Notes under the pieces: generated by a model
The model's database searches: none
What the model was told of the DNA's origin: nothing
Seen by the model: the letters and a program-made list of their open reading frames with translations, nothing else
NCBI GenBank assembly: GCA_016839655.1
Contig: JAEOTW010000054.1
Coordinates: forward strand, 1 to 33,347
Direction: 5' to 3'
Origin: Promethearchaeota archaeon
Lineage (GTDB): Archaea > Asgardarchaeota > Lokiarchaeia > Sigynarchaeales > SOKP01
DNA length: 33,347 nt
In this document: in pieces, positions 24,064 through 32,219 of the stretch
Layout: every line of letters starts with the position of its first letter
Position numbering within the stretch: position 1 is the first letter of the stretch
Made by a program: the position numbers and the translations under genes

Positions 24064-24144
24064 GGGCCCTATTCAAAAATATATTAAGTAGGTTTAATTT
24101 AACTATTCATAAATATAATTTACAGTGGAAATAAAGGGCCCTAT
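24064..24144. repeat. Paired GGGCCCTAT direct repeats
   Basis: GGGCCCTAT occurs at 24064-24072 and again at 24136-24144, 72 bases apart, each with a six-base palindromic GGGCCC core. GC-only palindromes are conspicuous in this AT-rich DNA. The copies lie downstream of the 3' end of the HTH gene at 24200 (minus strand) and may be protein-binding sites or parts of a long hairpin. No function is known to me. Confidence 0.5.
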
Positions 24145-24199
24145 ATTGTTATTATTAGGTTATTAATAATAATCCCTAGAATAAAAAACAAAAAAAAAA

Positions 24200-24454
24200 T
24201 TATTCTTTAAATTTCCAAAAAATGAGAGGACGGCCTCTTTTTCCATCATTACGGGAAAATTTTTCAATTAATTTTCTTTTTTGAAGTTTTACTAAATTAT
24301 CATATATTGTAGTTCTAGGAATTCTTAATTCATTAACTAAATCCCGCCTTGTCAAAGGTCCTTCATCTTTTAAAGTCTTAATTAAATTAAACTGAATGGG
24401 TGATAAAAAATCGTTTTTTACAGGATAATTTTCTATTGAAGTTTTATTTGCCAT
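24200..24454 (-). CDS. Winged-helix transcriptional regulator
   Basis: The 84-residue protein is a single winged-helix domain. The helix-turn-helix reads GPLTRRDLVNELRIPRTTIY with the recognition helix RTTIYDNLVKLQKRKL, and the wing is KRGRPLIFW. This resembles small archaeal regulators of the MarR/TrmB/ArsR type and lacks a ligand-binding domain. The start ATG at 24454 has a strong GGAGG site nearby. It is divergent from the ribbon-helix-helix gene (24666-25034) with a shared AT-rich promoter region. Confidence 0.88.
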   Translation of the reverse strand: MANKTSIENYPVKNDFLSPIQFNLIKTLKDEGPLTRRDLVNELRIPRTTIYDNLVKLQKRKLIEKFSRNDGKRGRPLIFWKFKE

Positions 24455-24665
24455 TATTTATTCCTCCACTTTAAAATAGATTTAAAAACGACAATTTTAC
24501 GACGTTTTAATTTTTCGAGTGAAAAATTTTATTCTTATAATCTAGTAAATTCAAATTAATATATAAATGATGCTTATTTATGCATTATTATCATCAATTA
24601 GCATAAGATTTAAAAATGAATATTATTCTATACATATTGTAGAACAACTTCTATTCAAGGATATA

Positions 24666-25034
24666 ATGACAGAGACTACAAGAACAACTGTAACTATAAA
24701 CAAAAGTTATATGAAATTGATTGAAGAATTAGTAGACGTATTTGGAGCTACAAGAGCACAAGTAATCAGCAATATTGTAGAGTTTTTTTTTAATGATAGT
24801 AATAACGACTCTCTTCTGAACAAGTTAAGAACAAGAAAAAGGCAAGAAATTACGCCTGATAAAGATGATCTTGATAATAGAATTAGAAAGTATTTAAAAA
24901 GGGCTGACAAAATCCCTTTTAATGTGTTTATTGATCATTTAAAATTAGATGATGACTTTGTTATAAAAAATCTAGACAAGTGGGGAGAAAAGTATAATTT
25001 TAGTCTTATAGATAATAAGATAGTTAAAGAATAA
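24666..25034 (+). CDS. Ribbon-helix-helix DNA-binding protein
   Basis: From ATG at 24666 the protein has 122 residues. The N-terminal ribbon-helix-helix is clear: TTVTINKSYMKLIEELVDVF is strand plus helix 1, and GATRAQVISNIVEFFFND is helix 2. The C-terminal part (about 60-122) is charged and helical, possibly an effector or dimerisation domain. The frame is open 33 codons upstream (to 24567), but the extra residues are hydrophobic and non-conserved in style. AAGGAT just before the ATG at 24666 supports the shorter form. It is divergent from the winged-helix gene and could act with it. Confidence 0.75.
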   Translation: MTETTRTTVTINKSYMKLIEELVDVFGATRAQVISNIVEFFFNDSNNDSLLNKLRTRKRQEITPDKDDLDNRIRKYLKRADKIPFNVFIDHLKLDDDFVIKNLDKWGEKYNFSLIDNKIVKE

Positions 25035-25065
25035 TCTAATATTCCTTTTCTAATTGTTACTTATT

Positions 25066-25266
25066 TTATCCAAATATATTAAAGAAATCATTTGATAATC
25101 CTACTGTCCAATCTAGTAAGGAACTTACAACTCCTACAATTATAAAAAATATAAATAAAGCAAATCCTACTAATAAAGCGTACTCGATAAGACTACCTCC
25201 ATACTCGTTAACAAAGAATTCCTTCGCTTTAGTCTGAAATTTTTTAATAAATTTTTTAACATTCAT
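25066..25266 (-). CDS. Flp/Tad-type pilin
   Basis: The 66-residue protein has a basic N terminus, then GGSLIEYALLVGFALFIFF. Cleavage after Gly23 would put Gly24 at +1 and Glu28-Tyr29 at +5/+6, the signature of Flp-type prepilins. A single hydrophobic helix (about 24-50) and a short C-terminal tail follow. The mature subunit would be about 43 residues. It would be the substrate of a TadV/FlaK-like peptidase, for which a frame-broken candidate lies at 10182-10852. The gene stands alone, not beside the pilus operon at 12309-16469. Confidence 0.85.
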   Translation of the reverse strand: MNVKKFIKKFQTKAKEFFVNEYGGSLIEYALLVGFALFIFFIIVGVVSSLLDWTVGLSNDFFNIFG

Positions 25267-25339
25267 TTCAAACTAAATTTATTACATATTTTTATAAACT
25301 CAACAACTTTTGAATTAATTTAGATTTAAAATTAATACT

Positions 25340-25753
25340 TTAAGCTTTCAAGATTTCAAAAGCATTCTCCAGCTCTTCTTCAGTTGCCTTATTTCTAGGA
25401 ATTACAATTTTAAACTTTTTATCATCATAATTTCTAGGAATTATATGAACATGAAAATGTTTAATCACTTGACCTGCAGCCGTAAAATTGTTTTGAAGTA
25501 TATTATAACCATCAATATCTAGATTATTACGAATCCTTATTGCCAGATTTTTTACAACTTTATAAACTTCACTAAGTTCATAATCTGGTATATCTTCTAA
25601 GTTTGAATAGTGATTTTTGGGGATAACAATTGTATGACCCTTAGATAAAGGAGAGATATCTAAAAAGGCAAGAGCAAGGTCATTTTCAAATAAAACTTTA
25701 GAAGGAATTTCACTATTTGCTATTTTACAGAAAATACAGTCTTTTTGTGTCAT
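25340..25753 (-). CDS. HIT family (histidine triad) protein
   Basis: The 137-residue protein is a typical HIT/HINT hydrolase. The N-terminal CIFCKI has Cys6 and Cys9, which with His48 and His99 may hold zinc. The histidine triad HFHVHIIPR starts at His99, with His101 and His103. The central part includes LDISPLSKGHTIVIPKNHY. HINT proteins hydrolyse AMP-lysine or adenosine phosphoramidates; the exact substrate here is unknown. The gene is separate from its neighbours. Confidence 0.95.
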   Translation of the reverse strand: MTQKDCIFCKIANSEIPSKVLFENDLALAFLDISPLSKGHTIVIPKNHYSNLEDIPDYELSEVYKVVKNLAIRIRNNLDIDGYNILQNNFTAAGQVIKHFHVHIIPRNYDDKKFKIVIPRNKATEEELENAFEILKA

Positions 25754-25894
25754 GTTTTTTTAACCACTTTTTAGTTTATGGTTTTTATAAGTCTAATTTA
25801 TATATTTAAATTTTAAATTAAAAAATCTTTACTCAGTTTTATCATATTAAATCATTCAAATTTTTCCTATTTGCACTTGAATTGAGTGATTATA

Positions 25895-26710
25895 ATGCAG
25901 TTTCGAGAATTAGAGGCTCTTTTAACTAAAAAATTGGCTCCAAAAGATTTTAGACTAAATTCAGAAATCTATGGCTTACATTATAATAAAATTGGAAATA
26001 ATAAAACCATAAAAAAGGTCATGTTGACAATAGATTTAAGTTTAGAATCAATTCATTTTGCTTTAAAACAGAAAGTTAGTTTGATAATTTCTCATCATAG
26101 CTTAATCAATAAACCAATAAAAAATTTTAACCAAAATATTATAGATAAACTATCCTTGCTTTCTAAGTACCCAATTTCGATATTTGTATTAAATTCCTCA
26201 TTTATCGCAGCAGAGGGGGGGATTTCGGATACATTAGTCAATGTTCTTTATTTAAAATTAGAAAATGTATTAGATATTAAAAATGAGGAAGGAAAAAAGA
26301 TCCCAATTGGTAGAATTTGCACACTACTAAATTATCCAAATGAAAAAACACCGTTTACATTAGAAGATTTAATTAAGAGAATTAAAAGGAATTTAAATTT
26401 AAAATCAGTACCATTTGTAGGCGAACTTGGAAGATCAATTAATAAAATATGTGTTATTGGAGGAAATATATCAAACGTTAAACTTATTAAAAAAGCAGTT
26501 TCTATTGGCTGTGATTGTTATATTTCGGGAAAATTAAACTACTTTGATGCTATTTTTGCAAGGGATATGGGAGTAAATCTTATAGAAATATCTCATTATA
26601 GAAATGAAATTATTGCGATGAAGAAATTATGTCATATTTTAAGTTTAGAGTTTCCTCAAGTTGAATTTGCTTTATTTGAATCTAAAAATCCGATTAAAAC
26701 CTATATATAA
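25895..26710 (+). CDS. NIF3/DUF34 family protein, metal site altered
   Basis: From ATG at 25895 the protein has 271 residues. A GTG three codons earlier is also open; GAGTGAT before the ATG supports 25895. The family pattern is seen as ISHHSLINK with two metal-ligand histidines (about 67-68), the segment LNSSFIAAEGGISDTL, and ISHYRNE near residue 228-234 with the His and Glu ligands. The Asp expected before the AAxGG segment (lDaaxGG) is Ile here (residue about 104), and the TGD..YH segment reads SGKLNYF. The domain organisation appears complete. NIF3 proteins are dinuclear-metal proteins of debated function, so this copy may bind only one metal or none. Confidence 0.85.
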   Translation: MQFRELEALLTKKLAPKDFRLNSEIYGLHYNKIGNNKTIKKVMLTIDLSLESIHFALKQKVSLIISHHSLINKPIKNFNQNIIDKLSLLSKYPISIFVLNSSFIAAEGGISDTLVNVLYLKLENVLDIKNEEGKKIPIGRICTLLNYPNEKTPFTLEDLIKRIKRNLNLKSVPFVGELGRSINKICVIGGNISNVKLIKKAVSIGCDCYISGKLNYFDAIFARDMGVNLIEISHYRNEIIAMKKLCHILSLEFPQVEFALFESKNPIKTYI

Positions 26711-26806
26711 ACGAATTAAATAAAAGTTTATATTTTTTAAGAAATAAATTGAATTTAAATACTAACATTTATACCTTATTTTTATAATAAATATAGTGAA
26801 GATTTT

Positions 26807-27388
26807 ATGCCTATAATAGAATATAATGGAAAAAAACCAAATATTAGCCCAAAAAGTTATGTATCCCCGATGTCAACACTTATAGGTGACGTACGTGTTA
26901 ATGACAATGTTATAATTTGGCCCGGATCAATCATTCGCGCAGAAAATTCCCCAATTAATATCGGTGAATATACTACAATCTTTGATGGTGTAATGATGTT
27001 CACACGCTCTCAGAAAAGTTCAATAAATATTGGAAGATATTGTATAATTGAATCAGGGGTTACTCTTCTAGGGTGTTTTTTAGAAGATTATGTTCAAATC
27101 AAGGAGGGAACATTAATATACGATGAAGCATCAGTTGGAGAAGGTGTGATCATTCTAAATCAAAGTCAAGTACCACCAGGACTAACTATTCCTGCCCGTG
27201 CAGTAATGAGGGGAATTCCGGTTGAACCAGTAAGAGAACAAACTCGAAATGATGTACTTAAACAAAAAGAAAAAGCTGAAAATTATTCTCATTTATTCAT
27301 AAAAATTAAAGATCATTTGCCAAATGCCCAGAGTTATCTATTAACTTTACCAGATTTTATAAAAATAATGTTAAAAAAAGAAGATTAA
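26807..27388 (+). CDS. Gamma-carbonic-anhydrase-like beta-helix protein, likely inactive as such
   Basis: The 193-residue protein is a left-handed beta-helix. The N-terminal part is family-like (NISPKSYVSPMSTLIGDVRV), and repeated hexapeptide turns run from about residue 15 to 130 with IGRYCIIESG and VGEGVIIL. The end of the helix is PARAVMRGIPVEPVREQ, as in the gamma-class family. The His ligands (the H in iHs, and the two in igHga.lhGc) are replaced: MFTRS, IESGVTLLGC. The C-terminal helices (about 145-193) are basic. It is likely a structural or binding protein related to gamma-carbonic anhydrases rather than an active one. Confidence 0.85.
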   Translation: MPIIEYNGKKPNISPKSYVSPMSTLIGDVRVNDNVIIWPGSIIRAENSPINIGEYTTIFDGVMMFTRSQKSSINIGRYCIIESGVTLLGCFLEDYVQIKEGTLIYDEASVGEGVIILNQSQVPPGLTIPARAVMRGIPVEPVREQTRNDVLKQKEKAENYSHLFIKIKDHLPNAQSYLLTLPDFIKIMLKKED

Positions 27389-27409
27389 AAAAAAGAGTTT
27401 AAAATTATT

Positions 27410-28297
27410 TTAAACCATAATATTTAGCATTTTTACTAGTTCTTTATATCTTGAGCGAAGAGTTACTTCAGTAACTCCTACAAGGTTAGCAATATCTTTC
27501 TGTGATATTTTCTTATCTTTCTTTTTACAAACTAAATATAACGCGCCTGCGCATAATCCTTTAGGATCTTTTCCACTTGTAGAAAATTTAGTTGTAAAGT
27601 TTTGCAAAATCTTTATCGTTGCATTTTCCGCATCCGCATCTAACTCTAATTCTGCTATAAATCTTGGAATTAGAGAAATGGGGTCAGTAGAAGGCGCTTT
27701 TAAGTTTAACTCTCTAATTATAGTTCTATAACATCTCCTAACATTTTTAGCGCTTATTGAGGTTTGTTCTAAAATTTCCTGTAAAGTTCTTGGGATTTTT
27801 CTCTCTCTACAAGCAAAATATAAACATGCAGCCACCATACCATTAATAGATCTCCCACGAAGAAGTTTCTTTTTAAATGCCTCTATATATAATCTTATTG
27901 CTGCTTTCTTTACATGATTTGGTAAGTTTAGGTTACTTCCAATTCTTTTTAACTCAGTTGTAGCTATTAACATATTCCGTTTGTCCCATGTCATACGAGA
28001 ATTCCATTTAGCAGCTCTTTTCAAATCAGGGCTTTTAATATTAGCTTTATCTATTATCGTGCTTAACCCCATATCAGGTAATAAAATTGAAATCGGAGAT
28101 CCCGTTCTCTCTCTACTTTCCTTCTCTTGTTTTGTAAAAGCTCTTTTTCCACTATGTGAAATGTCAACTATTCTCTCACTTATCACTAAACCACACTGTC
28201 CACAAACAGTTTCGCCCTTTTCGTGAAGTAAAATAATCTTGCCCCCACATTCTGGGCATAAATTTGATATATTACTTAAATCTGATTCAACTTCCAT
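27410..28297 (-). CDS. tfb: Transcription initiation factor B, canonical (TFIIB)
   Basis: The 295-residue protein is a standard archaeal TFB. It has the N-terminal zinc ribbon with Cys14, Cys17, Cys32 and Cys35, the B-finger segment RAFTKQEKESRERTGSPISI, and the linker LPDMGLSTIIDK. Two cyclin repeats follow (about 100-195 and 200-295), including SINGMVAACLYFACRERKIP and KGLCAGALYLVCKKKDKKIS. It recruits RNA polymerase to TBP-bound promoters. It is the more conserved of two TFBs in this window (the other at 5042-6064). The upstream region is AT-rich, with several TATA-like sites. Confidence 0.97.
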   Translation of the reverse strand: MEVESDLSNISNLCPECGGKIILLHEKGETVCGQCGLVISERIVDISHSGKRAFTKQEKESRERTGSPISILLPDMGLSTIIDKANIKSPDLKRAAKWNSRMTWDKRNMLIATTELKRIGSNLNLPNHVKKAAIRLYIEAFKKKLLRGRSINGMVAACLYFACRERKIPRTLQEILEQTSISAKNVRRCYRTIIRELNLKAPSTDPISLIPRFIAELELDADAENATIKILQNFTTKFSTSGKDPKGLCAGALYLVCKKKDKKISQKDIANLVGVTEVTLRSRYKELVKMLNIMV

Positions 28298-28544
28298 AAT
28301 ATCAACCCAATTTTATTTTTAAAATTATAAAAATTCCAATTATGTGAATATTGAAATTTCCAAGCAAATTTTAACCCGTGTACCGAATAAAATATTGTTT
28401 TGAAACTCAAAAACTATACGTGACTGAAACTCTAATATATTCTTTGATGCAAATAATATAAATATAAATATATTATATAAATGTTTCGCTCAGAATCTGA
28501 CTGTATTCCGAAATAATAGTACACTTTTTGCCTAAATTTAAAGA

Positions 28545-29177
28545 CTATAAAAAAAATGGAAGACAGGTATTAAATCCAAATAAAATGCCTTCCGTAACAC
28601 CAGATATTAACCATATGAATATATTTCTGGGATTATTAATCACACGATTGTTATTAACTAAATACCATATGCTTATTAATACCGTTAACAAAGCCATTAA
28701 AGATCCGAAAGAAAAACAATAGTAAATTGTTATTTCATGTGGAAATTGAGCAGCAGAAATATCTGAAATACGATTTAAATAATAGGGATCAATCCCACTA
28801 AAAGAAATGAAATTATAGATTAATCTATCAGGTAGAGGATCCAATAACCAAATCAAAAAGTAAGTTATATAATTAAATAGAATGCCAAAGGCTAGAACAA
28901 TATAAGTACATCCTAAGATTAATCTGGGTTTCATAAATTGATCTTCTTGATTATCCTTACCAAATAATCTAGTTTGTCTATAAACACCCCTTAATCTTAA
29001 TAAAGTTAGAATTCCAATAGTTAAGATTATAAAAACAAATATATATTTCAAGTATTGACATAAAATTAAGAAGAAATTATTGAAAGTAATGCAAAAATTC
29101 TCAAGTCCGATGATTATTTCTTCAAACACATCCTCAATGGAGAGAATGTTCTTAATGAACTGTCCATACAGAACCAT
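28545..29177 (-). CDS. Multi-pass membrane protein, unknown
   Basis: The 210-residue protein has four to five hydrophobic segments: about 25-62 (possibly one long or two), 85-115, 148-172 and 178-205. Charged loops lie between them, including LRLRGVYRQTRLFGKDNQEDQ after the first segment. No signal peptide is evident, and the first part looks amphipathic. No family was recognised. It follows the unknown gene at 29234-29665 on the same strand by about 57 bases, so the two may be co-transcribed. Confidence 0.7.
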   Translation of the reverse strand: MVLYGQFIKNILSIEDVFEEIIIGLENFCITFNNFFLILCQYLKYIFVFIILTIGILTLLRLRGVYRQTRLFGKDNQEDQFMKPRLILGCTYIVLAFGILFNYITYFLIWLLDPLPDRLIYNFISFSGIDPYYLNRISDISAAQFPHEITIYYCFSFGSLMALLTVLISIWYLVNNNRVINNPRNIFIWLISGVTEGILFGFNTCLPFFL

Positions 29178-29233
29178 AACATAATATTATTTAATACTGC
29201 GTATTTAAAGTCTACAAAATCTTTTTAAGAGGT

Positions 29234-29665
29234 TTAAGTAATTTTTTCACACTCTTGATTAATTACTTTCATCGTTGCATTAAAATCTTGCCACCAATCT
29301 TGTCCTTGCTGTGAAACTAACATAGGATCAATTTTTCTAGAGTCTAAACATCTAACCTCTTCTTTTTGGGTTTTTATTTTCCCTTTCCATATTTGAGAAA
29401 TTATATTTTGTAAATTAATTTTAACCTTTTTAACAAGCTCTTCATAAGGAACTGAAACATCTTCAGTTTTCTGTAATCTTTGAAGTTGGTCAAATTTAAC
29501 TTTTTCTTTTGCCCGATTTAAATCACTACAACTGATTTTAATTGAAAAAGGTTCATCTTTACCAAATTTACAATATTTTTGAATTTCACATAATGAACAA
29601 TAGCTTTCAAAGCTAATTGTATAGTCCTCTAATCCCACTATTGAATAATTTAAAATTCTAGGCAT
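29234..29665 (-). CDS. Small cysteine-containing protein, unknown
   Basis: The 143-residue protein is soluble and has five to six cysteines, notably SLCEIQKYC (about 24-32) and single Cys near 46, 105 and 138. Its spacing does not fit a standard zinc ribbon. The C-terminal half is helical and charged (EELVKKVKINLQNIISQIWK, then SQQGQDWWQDFNATMKVINQ). I do not recognise a family. The upstream gap contains the divergent tRNA-Ile. Confidence 0.6.
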   Translation of the reverse strand: MPRILNYSIVGLEDYTISFESYCSLCEIQKYCKFGKDEPFSIKISCSDLNRAKEKVKFDQLQRLQKTEDVSVPYEELVKKVKINLQNIISQIWKGKIKTQKEEVRCLDSRKIDPMLVSQQGQDWWQDFNATMKVINQECEKIT

Positions 29666-29802
29666 TGCTAATTAATATAAAATACAACGTTTTATCTATT
29701 ATATTTTAGGTCAAAAAATTTTTTAAATACGCTTTATTAAAATTATACATCATTAACCGTTTTTTAAAATATAGATTTTCATACTGGGAACATTCCCGCT
29801 AA

Positions 29803-29876
29803 GGGAGAGTGGCTTAGCCTGGTATAGCGCACGGCTGATAACCGTGAGGTCGGGGGTTCGAAGCCCCCCTTTCCCA
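29803..29876 (+). tRNA. trnI: tRNA-Ile (anticodon GAU)
   Basis: A complete, intronless 74-base cloverleaf. The acceptor GGGAGAG pairs with CTTTCCC (with one G-T pair), and discriminator A is at 29876. The anticodon stem CACGG/CCGTG encloses the loop CTGATAA with anticodon GAT. The T arm is GGGGG-TTCGAAG-CCCCC. No CCA is encoded. It lies upstream of the RNA-maturation gene cluster. Confidence 0.97.
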
Positions 29877-29951
29877 TTATTTTTTCCTCGAATTAATTTC
29901 AAGAATATTCATTTATTTTTTTAATTATCTTACTCTATTATAAATTTAGAA

Positions 29952-30545
29952 ATGAAAAATGTTATAATCTCTGGAACACCAGGATGCGGAAAAACCTCGG
30001 TAGCAAAAGAAATGACTGATTTCCTGCAAGCTAAAATACTCTCTTTGAATGAATTAGCAATTTCTGATAATTTTTCCTTTGAATTTGATGAAGATAGGAA
30101 AACCTACATAGTAGATTTTGAAATTTTTTTACCCTATGTGCTGAAAAAGATTGATGAGCTTAATAAAACTAAGCTACCATTTCTGATAATAGAAAGTCAT
30201 TTCTCTGATATTATTCCAGAAAAGTTTGTTGATTATGCTTTCATTTTAAGATGTGATCCGGATGTATTATATAAAAGGTTAGAACAAAAAAATTATACTC
30301 AAGCAAAAATTATTGAAAACATTCAAACAGAAATTTTAGGTAATTGTGTGAATTTTTTTATTCAAAAACAAGCTAAATTTCCACTTTTTGAAATTAATAC
30401 AACAAATCTTAGTATTAATTCAGTAGCTAAAATTATTGTAGATATAGTCCTCGGAAATATAGATGGATATAAGTATGTAATAGGTAAAATTGATTGGCTG
30501 GAAAAACTGTTTCAAGAGAATCGTCTAGAAGAATTTTTTGATTAA
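29952..30545 (+). CDS. Adenylate kinase 6 / Fap7 family
   Basis: The 197-residue protein is an AK6/Fap7-type kinase. Walker A is GTPGCGKT at residues 8-15, and the family segment ESHFSD (about 80-85) and the CDPDVLYKRLEQKNYTQAKI helix-lid region (about 97-116) follow. In eukaryotes and archaea Fap7/AK6 acts in small-subunit rRNA maturation with uS11, and it also has adenylate kinase activity. The gene is 27 bases before tgtA on the same strand and follows tRNA-Ile(GAU), a neighbourhood of RNA processing. Confidence 0.92.
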   Translation: MKNVIISGTPGCGKTSVAKEMTDFLQAKILSLNELAISDNFSFEFDEDRKTYIVDFEIFLPYVLKKIDELNKTKLPFLIIESHFSDIIPEKFVDYAFILRCDPDVLYKRLEQKNYTQAKIIENIQTEILGNCVNFFIQKQAKFPLFEINTTNLSINSVAKIIVDIVLGNIDGYKYVIGKIDWLEKLFQENRLEEFFD

Positions 30546-30572
30546 TCATTTAAATCAAACAAGGTATATAAA

Positions 30573-32219
30573 ATGAAATGGGAAATATCTGATTTTGATG
30601 CGTTAGGAAGGATTGGAAAATTAAATGTAAATAACAAACAGATGATTACTCCCAATTTGTTTCCTGTAGTTCATCCATATAAAAACACTATTTCCACTTC
30701 AGATTTGAAGATGATTGGAGCTCAATGTGTCTTTACAAATGCTTATATTATTTATCAGAATACACAAGTCCGGGAGGATGTCTTAAGAAAAGGATTACAT
30801 TCACATTTAAATTTTGATGGAATTACCGCGACTGATAGTGGAGCTTTTCAAAAATATATGTATAATAAAGACAAGTTAGATATTCAAGCAGCAGATATAG
30901 AAAAATTCCAGGAGGATATTGGTACAGATTTTGCTGTGATATTAGATGAGCCGGTCCAGCCTGATGATAAGTATGATATTGCTAAAAAGAAGGTCGAGAT
31001 AACAATCGAGAGAGCTCAGGATAACATTTCCCGGAGATTCAAAGATACGTGTCATTGGTTTGGACCAATTCATGGAGCAAAATATAATGATTTATTAAAA
31101 ACTAGCGCAATTGAAATGGGTAAACTGGATTTTAATGTATATGCGATAGGAGGTTTAGTTAAGTCATTTTTAAACTATAGATTTGATCTAGTAATAAAAA
31201 TTCTATTAAATGTAAAAAAAGACTTGGTTTGGAATAAACCTGTACATTTGTTCGGTCTAGGCTTACCTCAATTCTTTTCCTTAGCAGTAGTTTGTGGTTG
31301 CGACTTAATGGATTCAGCAGCATATATATTGTTTGCGAAAGAAAACAGATATTTCACGCTTTCTACGGGAACAAGGAAATTGGAGGAATTAGAAGAATTT
31401 CCATGCCATTGTCCTATATGTGTTAACTATGACCCTAAAGAAGTGTTAAAATTCGATGAGAACTTACGAACTGAACTAATAGCTAAGCATAATTTATATT
31501 TATCATTTTCGGAATTAAGAACAATAAGACAAGCCATAAAGGAAGGTAATTTATGGGAACTGGTTGAACAACGGATTCGAAATCATCCATCTTTAGTTAA
31601 CGCTTCAAAAGTGATTAAGTCATATTTACCATTATTTGAAAAGCATGAAAAGTTATATAAGACTCATGGTAGGCTATATTCTTCTCCAGAGAGCGTAGAA
31701 AGACCCCTGATTTACCGTTATGATTCTAAATTAAAAAATAATTATAGAGTTCCAGAAGGCGCTAAGTTTTTAATAATTTTACCAGAATTGGATATTAAAG
31801 GTGAAAAATCTTCAAGTATCAAATACTGGTTGGAACAAATTAATAATAACTCTATTATCCCTAGAAATCTTCTTCACGTGACATTTTTTTCTGATATATA
31901 CGGAATAATACCATTAGAAATTAACTCAGCTTTTCCGATGGGACAGTATGAATCAATAGATTTAACAACGGAAGATGAGTTAACTTTCCAAAATTTTGAG
32001 CATAAAGTAGAACTTTTCTTTAAAAATTATTCTCATGATTATTCAAAGTGTGGAATATTAATCCCTGAAGATTTTATTAATCAATTCAATGAATCAGTTC
32101 AATTTTCTAAAGAAATAATTATAAATAAGTTAGCTGAAATGTTAAAATCTAAGTTTAAACTAGAGATTGCTACATTTAAAGAAATAGACGCCCTCATTAA
32201 CTTTTTTAGAAGTGATTAA
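30573..32219 (+). CDS. tgtA: Archaeosine tRNA-guanine transglycosylase
   Basis: The 548-residue protein is TgtA, which exchanges G15 of tRNA for preQ0 in archaeosine synthesis. The catalytic domain contains ATDSGAFQK (about 87-95) and DEPVQPDD. The nucleophile segment GCDLMDSAAY is at about 243-252. The zinc site is CHCPIC (about 277-282) plus CVN and a downstream histidine near AKHNLYL. The C-terminal part (about 360-548) does not show a recognisable PUA domain, which many archaeal TgtA proteins have at the end. The ATG of the following gene lies directly at the stop codon, so the two are coupled. Confidence 0.95.
   Translation: MKWEISDFDALGRIGKLNVNNKQMITPNLFPVVHPYKNTISTSDLKMIGAQCVFTNAYIIYQNTQVREDVLRKGLHSHLNFDGITATDSGAFQKYMYNKDKLDIQAADIEKFQEDIGTDFAVILDEPVQPDDKYDIAKKKVEITIERAQDNISRRFKDTCHWFGPIHGAKYNDLLKTSAIEMGKLDFNVYAIGGLVKSFLNYRFDLVIKILLNVKKDLVWNKPVHLFGLGLPQFFSLAVVCGCDLMDSAAYILFAKENRYFTLSTGTRKLEELEEFPCHCPICVNYDPKEVLKFDENLRTELIAKHNLYLSFSELRTIRQAIKEGNLWELVEQRIRNHPSLVNASKVIKSYLPLFEKHEKLYKTHGRLYSSPESVERPLIYRYDSKLKNNYRVPEGAKFLIILPELDIKGEKSSSIKYWLEQINNNSIIPRNLLHVTFFSDIYGIIPLEINSAFPMGQYESIDLTTEDELTFQNFEHKVELFFKNYSHDYSKCGILIPEDFINQFNESVQFSKEIIINKLAEMLKSKFKLEIATFKEIDALINFFRSD

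Larger units (their letters stand above)
23899..24199. other. Intergenic stretch with GGGCCC repeats, no gene
   Basis: No open frame of interest was found. The first half is AT-rich, with an inverted repeat CCAGT…ACTGG at 23962-23977 after the ABCE1 gene. The second half carries two copies of GGGCCCTAT (24064-24072 and 24136-24144). Confidence 0.55.

Noticed and set aside
28528..28722. Plus-strand open frame overlapping the membrane protein end
   Set aside because: It runs antisense to the 3' end of the membrane protein gene and shows no ribosome binding site or family features.
29784..29799. Short hairpin GGGAA/TTCCC just before tRNA-Ile
   Set aside because: A five-base stem with a tiny loop next to a promoter region is weak; it may be part of the tRNA leader only.
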